In this document: positions 13,801 to 22,800 of the stretch, one piece after another
Layout: each line of letters starts with the position of its first letter
Numbering within the stretch: the first letter of the stretch is position 1
Assembly: GCA_902728285.1 (NCBI GenBank)
Contig: CACVBU010000600.1
Location: 353,558-417,557 of the forward strand
From: Clytia hemisphaerica
Taxonomy: Eukaryota > Cnidaria > Hydrozoa > Leptothecata > Clytiidae
DNA length: 64,000 nucleotides
Reading direction: 5' to 3'
Notes under the pieces: model-generated
The model's input: only the letters and a program-made list of their open reading frames with translations
What the model was told of the DNA's origin: nothing
The model's database searches: none
Position numbers and translations under genes: made by a program

Positions 13801-16800
13801 CTGATTTACGACAGGTACAACGATTGCTATCGCATCCACTTTTGCACCCACATCGAATGATTTTCAACAAGTCAGGAGGACCAGCTTCTTCGTCCGTCAT
13901 GATTGGAAACAACAAATCTCCAACGAGTTGCCAGCCCCAATTGAGTGGCATGAAGTCTAAGTCTCTTAGATCCCTCCATACTTTGATCTGATGGTAGACT
14001 CTTAGCCCATGGAAATATGCTGCCCTTGGAGATGGAGGTAACGTCGAAGGATCGATGCTGGCACGATTGGATAAAACCATTTGCTCGTATTTTGATTTTC
14101 TGATAACAGATAATGAATCCGATGGAGAATGAAGGAGCTCAAAAAAACGTATTGTAGCGTTTCCTATTTCTTCAGGAGATGCTTCTTCATAAAATTTGCT
14201 GGCGAGTGATTGTAATTCAGGTGAAGCAGCAATTTTTTGGTATATTGATGTCTTACCAATATTGTGGATGGCTGAAGTTGTATCACATCCAGTGAAAGCA
14301 TGTGCAAACAACAAATATTGGCAAAGCTTCTCGTTGTTTGTTGTGATGTCAGATATCTTATAAAACTCCCTTTTGCGGCCTTTCCTTTTGGTCATGTCGC
14401 CAAGATATATATCTTTGAGTGACGGATCTTTGAAAGCATGGTGGGCTAGCAAGCAAAGAACATCGGTATCGTCGGAAAATACCGTCACAATTGAATTTTT
14501 GGCAATGATCAGTGCTTCTTTCACAATTGAGGTGTCAGCATCGCTAGGGCATTCGATTACTTTGAAGGTAGAGCTAAGATGTGCTGCCAGGTGCTCAACA
14601 AAATGCTTCTTGTTCTGGTAGTTCCCAAGAAAGTCTTTCCGATTCGCAGGGCAGGGGTTGCCTCCTTTGATATCGATATCTTGAGATATAGAACCGGCCC
14701 GTTTTTGATGTGTTGAATCTTTCGTTGACATGTCATATCCGTCAAACACGATCGTGTCAATCTTTAATTGCTTCAAGAAACTAGCATATCTCTCAAAGAT
14801 AGTATCGAAGGTTTCGTTCTTCTTCCAGTCGCAACACCACAGCAAAGCTCCACCATCGACGATTCTAACTGTTTCGGGTCCCGTTTTAGGTTCAACCGTG
14901 GAGATACCTTTTTGAAGAAATGGTTTTAGAGCGGATTTTTTAGCTGTGCGCATCAGACCATCTTTGAACAGTGCCATAGGATAAGGTGCCAACTCGTAAT
15001 CGAAATACTCGGCGATTTCCTTCTCGGGTTTTCGCTCAACGAGAACTATCAGTCGGAGGAAGAGTGTCAATGGGTCTACCGTAACTTTATCTTTGTCGAT
15101 ATTCACATTTGAGTAGAGACTTAGCAGATTGGTGATTTGTTTGCTTTTTTTCGCATGAAAATCAGTGTACGATTTGCCTTCCATTTCTTTATGAATTGCT
15201 GCCCCAACTTCTTCAGCTTTGTCACAGTTAAGACTGTTGTCGTGATCTACCAGTCCTGATTCAAGAGATACAAGTTCCTTCCCAGCGGTGAAAGGATTGC
15301 GATTCACGAACCAAGCCTGTATAAAAATAGAAGGAGAAAGAAAATAACCAACTGTCATCTTTACCCTACAATTTGTTTCTATTCCTATAGTTTTGTTCGG
15401 CCTGGACAGCAATCTATAGCTCAAATCGTTATATAATTTACTCATAACAATATTTGATTTCACATTAGGCTTCTTACAATCCAAATAATATGTGGAGTTG
15501 AAAGAAGTGTTTTACCTTGATCTTTTGAAAGTCTTCGTAATCACGCTTGATTCTGCCAGCAAACATCTCTCTTTGTGTTTTGGTGACTGTGTTGATGTTG
15601 ATTTGGAGACCATTGAATCCATAGCTTCTGAAATTTCCGCGCAACGATGCATCGTTTTGGTCCAGACACGTAGGACATTCTCCGTTATGCCTTTGCCTAC
15701 AACCCCTGATCTTCCTTTCAGTGATCTCATCAAGATTTGTTCGATCGATAAATCGGTCCAAATACCAGCCCAACTCTTCAGCGTTCTTCGAACAGTGTGA
15801 TTGCCTTTCAAAAATTCTGCATAGACTTCTGGTTGGTTGATTTCAAGCTTAGCGATCGACTGGAGATATAGCCTGCAGGATTTTGCATAGTTGTTGTGGC
15901 CAGTTGCTGCAAATAGGTTCAACATTGCATTGGTTGTCGTGATGTGTATGTTCCAATCATTGGTCCTTTCGGCTCGTATAAAATCTTGAACGATCCCGAC
16001 GTATCTAACATAGCTCGACCATAAAGCAGCCGTTCTTGAATCTGTGGAGACTGCTTTGTGTTTGGCTTCGATCCAATTTTTCAGCTTTACACTCAAATCT
16101 TTGCTCTCGTGTTGACTGGGGTCGTCTGAATCATAAAACCCTTGTAATTCTTCTTTTTCTGACGTGGTTAGTTTATTCCAGAATTCTTCCATCAAAATGG
16201 ATTGGAGTGCAGTCGCACAAAGAAGGTGACCACGGACAGAGCGGGAATAAGCCTTTCCAGTAAACATATGTCCGACGGTAACAGGGGCATAGACAGTTTC
16301 AAGGGCTTTATCGAGGCCAGATCCTCCCATCAGATTGCCAACTGAACCTAAAAAGCTCATAAGCTGGTGAAACCCACCAAGACGAACAAACACTTTCATT
16401 TTCTTTGATTCGACGATTTCATATGCCTTGATAGAAAGTTGCTGGTCAAATGTTACACACGGTACTTGGATGTTGAGTTTGGTACTCTGGTCGATTAAAT
16501 ACAAAAGAAGTGAATACAAAGCACTGGGATCAGTTGCATGCAAATCAATGATCGGCAGCATAGTCACGTGGGATTCTGGTAACGGTTGCCCATTGAAAGT
16601 TGCACTCATGTAACCGGACCAACTAGGACACATGCTTTTGAATAGATAACTCGATGTCCAAAGTAGATCGATATATTGAAACACTGGCAATTTCCCCTAG
16701 AAAAGTAAAGAATAAAAACTTATCACAAAATAAATTATTGTAGCGTATCTAGTGCTAGAAATCAAGGACATTTAAAAGGTAATGAGTTATATACAAGAAA

Positions 16801-19800
16801 TGAGTAGATTCAAACAGTTCTAGCTTACTTGAAGCGGCTGGGCGACCAATGGATTTCTGTTTACTGGAGTTTTCAAATGATGATCTACAAGATATGTGAT
16901 AACGTGCTTCAGGTGCAACAAGATCTTTTTCGGATAACAATCTCCTTTGAATGTTCATGGCATATTCATCGTTTCGTAACTTGCAAAGATCAAGCGTTTC
17001 TTTGTGAATGTCTGTCTCTAACGTGCGAACCTCGCAATATTTCTTGAAACGATCTGGATGCTTGCTATCAAACTCACATGGCTTTTCGCAATAAAAGCAT
17101 AGCTTTTTAAAGTCAAACGCACCTCCCCGAAGCCGCTTACTTGACCTAGACTCAGGTTCATCTGCCGATTTCCTTTTTGTTGACCGAGCCTGGTTTCGTA
17201 ATTTCGTTCTGCAGTTTTTGTGCGTATAAGTTTTGATGTTATTTTCTTTGTTCTTCTTAAGCTTCGAAGAGAGGTTTTCCAAGCAACAATTTTCAGCCAA
17301 CGTAATAAGTGCCTCTAAAGGATGCTCGTTGTCTTTCTGAGGGTTCCAATATCTGCCTACTTGGTTCAGATCATCCTTGGTTGCTTCGGCTTCACCACAT
17401 ATCACACATAAAAGCTCTCCTTCAACATCCATTGCTATATTTCATGTTCAAATTATTATTTCTAGTTTTAATGCAGGTATTCTAAACGAAAGAAAAAATA
17501 TGAAAAAATTGCCTCAACCTTTCGAATATTTTCCATCTTATTCACAAGTTATAGTACACAAACTGCACTATTGCTATTTCACATTCATTTGAACAGAACA
17601 TTTCAACAGAGCGTTTTTTAAAAGTTCACAAATCCTTGCTCAACCCCAATTAAAATTGAAGAAACGTAAAGGCTTTTCTGTGCTTCGGGAATTGGCAGCA
17701 CGTTTTAATCTAAGGTTATAAAAAGTCATTAGCAATTTTTCTGATGTCAGCAATTCCTATCATTTTCTAAAGCTAATTGCTATTGTTTCGATAAGGGCTA
17801 TAAACAATTTTGTAGGAAAGAATGTGTGGTTTGGTTCTAAACTACGTTTGCGTTAAAACTTTGTCGAAAAACATGCTTTTTTAACAGAAATTGTCATTTT
17901 TGATGACGTCATCATTTTTTTCGATTTTTTTTTTGAAATTTTGAATTTTTTAAATACTCCTTACCATTCTCAGAGAAGTTTTGCAAAGTTTCAAGGTTGT
18001 ATCATGAGCCAATCCTGACTTATAGTGAACTGTTCAAAAGCCTCTGAAGTGCTCATTTTCGGAATTTAGCAAAAATACCACCTGTCACCATTTTGTCAAT
18101 AACTTTTTTTGCCCAAGGTGTAAAATGTGACTCTACCCCTCATTCGAAAGCTGATAAAATTATCTTTCCAACGGTATATAGAAACCTTTTATCTGAATTT
18201 TTTCTAGGTTGACTCTGTTTTCGACCAAATTCTACAGGACTAGAATCCAATTCGAACAAATTTACCACCAGTTTCAATTCCATCTCCGACCTCGAATTAT
18301 GAACGCGAGATGTTTTATCTCACTATAGCATTCATTTTTATATATTTTAAAAAGGTCTGTTATTTTCTTTCGTAAGGACAATTCTCAAAGCCGGTCATAC
18401 CTGGACAGACGTTGGTGACAGAGATGTGGTGTGAAGGCTCGCGTGTTCATTTCCAAGTCAAAGTGAAGGAGAATGGAAATGTCGTCATCAAAGGAGGATA
18501 TGTAGATTTCCATAAGGATGTGACGGTAAGTCCAAAGTCTTCCAATTTTCTGAAAAAAGCGAGATACACTTCATCAGGGTTGACTTGTGTCAAATTAATT
18601 GAAATCATGGCATTGATGCGTTAACAAATGAGAACTTGGTATCGTTCAAGTTTGGTTAATACACTGGTAGGTCTCGATAGGAATTCAAAAGCGACTGGAC
18701 TAAGACACAGCACACTACTAAGATTGTATAGTCCGTGAGTCATCTTGATAATGTTTGCTAGAGTTCTTTATTTTCTATTATATGTTTTTAATAGTAAAAT
18801 GAAAATGATTGCACTTAAAACTCGTTCACGATTATCCAAATGAAAATGGGCGGACTACTAAGCACTTTAAGGAAAGTTTTGAGTGCAAGATTTTAGATGT
18901 GAATTATGTTTTCAACCACAAGCAAAATAACTTTTGTCTCCAATTTGTTTGTGTTTCTGTTTTAACCTTCGTACGATCCTCACCAAAATATAAACGTTGT
19001 ACACACTTTACATGATATGAAAAAAAAACAGTCACTTACATAATTACTTCGGGAAATTTAAATGAACGTAGTATTTTTCCCAGATATAATGTTTTTAACA
19101 TTCTTCATTATAACCGTTCTTCATATACAGCCTGTTGCAGCTTCACCAAGCACCTCAGCTTCTCCACCACCACCAGCTCAACCAAACAGCACTGGTGCAA
19201 GCAATTTAAAATCTGATCAGTTTTTCACGGAGCTTAAATCTGTGCTTTCTTCTGCACCTGACTTGGCAAAATCAATGAATGCTGCGTATTTGTTTCAGAT
19301 CACGGTGGATAAAAAGATCGAAGGTGAGACTTGGTAACTTCTTGGATAGTTAATCATTATTTAAAAAAAAATCATTATCATATTATTTATGTGTCCTGTC
19401 CGTACTCCGTCTATGTCTCTAAGACCTAGATACATGTGTTTCGGTTGATAGCACTTTGATTCTCTTTGCGGTTGTTTGAATGTGTCTGCGTCCTTTCATT
19501 GAGCCATATAAATTTGGAGACAGCTTCTAAATCTCGCCCAAACCAAAATCATTGACTTGTGCCTTTAGAAAATTATAAACCCTATTGGTAACGCTTAGCC
19601 ATTGACGAGTAGTGTACTCTTAGGGTAAGTAAAAGTAAGTAAAACTAAGCCTGCGACCGCAGTCGGAGGCGACCCGAAGGCTCCTCTTTCGATAGCTATC
19701 TACCCGAAGGTAGGGGAGGGCGCAACTCTTTCTTCCTGGATTGCTCCACTTACCCTTGATCCTTCTCTTAATTGCTGAGCATCAAGCAGAGAGGCATCAA

Positions 19801-22800
19801 GTACCATTTTGGGAATCTTTGGTATGACCCGGCTGGGGATTGAACCCACAACCTTGCGTACCGTAGCTGGGTGCTCTACCACTGCGATACGGTCGCATAG
19901 CCGTTCCCTTAGCAGCTTGTCTAGATAGTTAAATTAAGTAAAATTAAATCTTTTTTTTTTCATTTCCCAGCTGAATACTTATTAGACTTCAAGCAATCAC
20001 CACCCGTCGTATCGAACCAAGGTGGAAAGGGTGACGTCACCATCAAAGTTTCAGACGATGACTTTGTGAAATTGGCAGATGGAAAACTCAACCCCATGCA
20101 AGCTTTCATGCAAGGAAAAATCAAAGTTTCAGGACAAATCGCTTTGGCCCAAAAGTTGGATACTGTTTTCAAGACTGCCAAGAGTGTAAGATTTCTAGAA
20201 TTTTTTTTTTCCCAAAAACTTTATAGTTCCTCTTAGTTAGGGTTTTAATGAGGTTTAGTTTTGACTCTTGTGCTTTGAGCTATTTGTGTTTGGATACGTA
20301 TCATAGAAGTTTCCTTATAACGAACGTGATAATGTGTCGTTGGAAAACAAAGATTTGAATTAAGGTGATGGTAGTACAAAAACTTTTTAATAGAGGTCGT
20401 CATTGATTTAGTTCGAGAGAGTTCTAGTCCACTACCCTCAGGTAGATAGAGGTAAACGTACCGGGTGTGCCACAAATAAGTTACCCTCTTTGATTTGATA
20501 TTGCAGGCAGTAGAGAAGAGATTTTTCAAAGATTGTTTCAGAATCATTTAGAGGAAAGCCTAATTTAAAATTTGGTGTATTACTTTTAAATTTTACTTCA
20601 TTGGTTCAAAAGTTATGTTTAAAAACCTAAAATGCCAATTTTAAAAAATGTCAAAAAAGTGAAAAACGAGAGTATTAAATTGATTGTAATAGCGACACCA
20701 GGGGGGGGGGTACCAAGTCAGTGTACTGGACCATAGGGTACTAACTTGATTTTTGGATTTATTTCCAAAAAATTAGACCACCACTCTTTTTAGTACACTG
20801 TACTAACTTTTTTTCACCGTTGGGGCTTTGACACCACCCTTTCAGTACACTGTACTAACTTTTTTTCACGGTCGGGACTTTGACACCACCCTTTTAGTAC
20901 ACTGTACTAATTTTCTTCCACAGCCGGAGCTTTGATACCACCCTTTTAGTACACTGTACTGAGGTTTTTCTATAACTAGATTTTTATTACCACCCTTTCA
21001 GTACACTGTACTAGCTGTTTTTCGATCAGATAAGTTTAGAAACCACCCCTTGAATCCTTATATAGTACAAACACTGAAACAATGAAACAGACAAAGCAAA
21101 GTCAATCAAATACAGTGAAATTAGATGAAATTAGCACGTCAAAACACTCAAAGCCAACTTTGAGTTATTTCCCTTCTTGTGACTTGATTTCTGATTGTCT
21201 GGCAAGCTGTAGCAGTTTTTCTTTTTTGAAAAATAAAAATAAAAGACTTAATAACATTGTACACAAACTGAAACGGAAAATCTTTTATCAAATGTAATAT
21301 TATACAAAATATATAAAAAGGTGCTTTCCCTGTAAAATTTTATAAAATATCAAATTTTGAGGTAGAATTTGAGAAATTGCAAAAGATTTTGCCCTGAAAG
21401 GGCAAATAAATTCGAAAAATTACACTATAAGGGTCGCTTTTCAGCCAAATTTTTCCTGCACTGTAAGGGACCAATTTTAGAGACCTGATTTTTGGCCGAA
21501 CGTACGGTCGTTTTCACCCCCTCCCCCCGGTGATTTCACTTATAGATTTTTTTCAATTAACATCAATCCAACAAGGTTACTAAAAACATAAAACAATAGA
21601 GCGGATTTTTTTTAATAAATTCTTGTTGTTGCCATAATGTAGATAGGGTCTTAAAGAAAACGTAAACAAGATTGAACTTAAGGCCGGTCTCCACTTGAGC
21701 ATGCTGCGAATCTGAAACAAATCCAATCAAGTAAACAGGAAACATTGGGAGAAAATCAGTGTACCAATTTGTATAGCTTAACCAGCCTTGACTTGAAGGT
21801 CTCGGACCAGCTTGGACCTGGCAAATTAGGGCAAATATACATGGGAATTCACTGGGTTTGTGTGTTTTTACAATGAAATTAGTACAATGTACTAACTTCT
21901 CAGTGTGTATCAATTCAGAACACCAACCTTTCTAGTACAGTATACTAACTTTTTCATTGTATTTTTCTCAGAGGACCACCCTTTTAGTACACTGTACTAA
22001 CTTTTTCATTGTATTTTTCTCAGAGGACCACCCTTTTAGTACACTGTACTAACTCAATTTAACCTAAAAAATACACCACCCCACCAGCTATGGGCCAGTA
22101 CACTGACTCGATACCCCCCCCCCCCCCTGGCGACACAAACGATTTTATGCATCAGGAAATGTATTTCCATTATGTAAAAAGCACTTATTTCCAAAGTTAA
22201 GCATCCCTGTAAATACAGGGTGAATCAAAATGAGCTTCAACAGTTCAAACAAGGTATTTTTCTCAAAACTTTCACCTTCTCCACTACACCTTTCTCAACG
22301 ATGATGCACACACAGAAAGCCTTCGGAAACTCTTGGAAAGATGTTGAAGATTTTGTGGGGATTGAAGCATTCTGCATCTTGTTTATGCCCAAGGGGAAAA
22401 CAGAATTAAAAAAAACAATAGAGATAAAGAAAAAATAAAGAGTGTTACAAGGAGCAAGATTTTGTACTGTAATGTTTTGGTAAAAGAAGTCCTTTCTCTA
22501 ATAAAATTGATACCCTTGTTTTTAGCCTTTTTTGACATTTTTTTAAATTGACATTTTAGGTTTTTGAACATAACTTTTGAACCAATGAAGTAAAATTTAA
22601 AAGTAATACACCAAATTTTAAATTAGGCTTTCCTATGAATGATTCTGAAACAATCTTTGAAAATTCTCTTTTCTACTGCCTGCAATATCACATCAAAGAG
22701 GGTAACTTATTTGTGGCACACCCGGTGAAAATGAGCCTTAGGGTCTCAAGAATCGTTTTCCTTAGTTTGAGTTACGAAAAGAGATTAGAATAATAGAGTT

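Larger units (their letters stand above)
12255..18242 (-). mobile_element. ~6 kb DNA transposon with long TIRs and an XPG-like nuclease/CXC protein (probably Academ-type)
   Basis: Bounded by inverted repeats of roughly 375-380 bp that start TAGTCCTGTAGAATTT. GAA directly flanks both ends (12252-12254, 18243-18245), fitting a 3-bp duplication; an alternative reading is a TA duplication with GTCCTG ends. Inside, on the minus strand, are three exons of one long protein, plus a nested foldback element at 12725-13405. From memory, the Academ superfamily combines TIRs, 3-bp duplications and an XPG-type nuclease with a Cys-rich motif, which fits; this needs a Repbase comparison. The element sits antisense in HSD17B4 intron 8. 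Confidence 0.75.
12115..18376 (+). other. Intron 8 of HSD17B4, filled by a transposon
   Basis: Almost the whole 6.26 kb intron is the element at 12255-18242. The donor is AAAG|GTATTG and the acceptor TCGTAAG|GACAATTC. Removing the element would leave an intron of under 300 bp. Confidence 0.85.
20698..22130. mobile_element. Poly-G-ended element, 1.43 kb, TSD CGACA, with palindrome arrays
   Basis: The left end is CCAGGGGGGGGGGTACCAAG followed by TCAGTGTACTGG. The right end is its inverse, CCAGTACACTGACTCG then a C run and CCTGG. CGACA flanks both ends (20693-20697 and 22131-22135). It is nested in the 20461-22725 element. Both arms carry 52-bp-period palindrome arrays; the middle has no supported gene. 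Same terminal design as 3980-4422. Confidence 0.8.
20461..22725. mobile_element. 2.27 kb inverted-repeat element with CCGGGTGTGCCACA ends
   Basis: The arms 20461-~20690 and ~22495-22725 are inverted copies. They share CCGGGTGTGCCACAAATAAG, TTTGGTGTATTACTTTTAA and CCTAAAATG-CAATTT. There is no coding capacity. Its interior has been invaded by the poly-G element at 20698-22130. It sits in intron 11 of HSD17B4, between SCP2 units 1 and 2. Confidence 0.75.

Noticed and set aside
15317..15484. N-terminal extension of transposon exon C giving a 607-codon frame
   Set aside because: It begins at TTG, and a good acceptor (TATACAG) precedes the conserved AWFVNRNPF start; the extension is intron read-through.
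19830..19905. tRNA gene on the minus strand
   Set aside because: A and B boxes are present but the cloverleaf is imperfect and it continues into a repeated body also found at 23558; it is a SINE head.
21563..21913. 116-codon ORF inside the poly-G element as its transposase
   Set aside because: Too short, no zinc finger, DDE or other transposase motif; the element is probably non-autonomous.
20780..22060. CRISPR-like array
   Set aside because: The regular palindromic repeats have no unique spacers (the spacers repeat too), and the setting is an animal intron inside a transposon.
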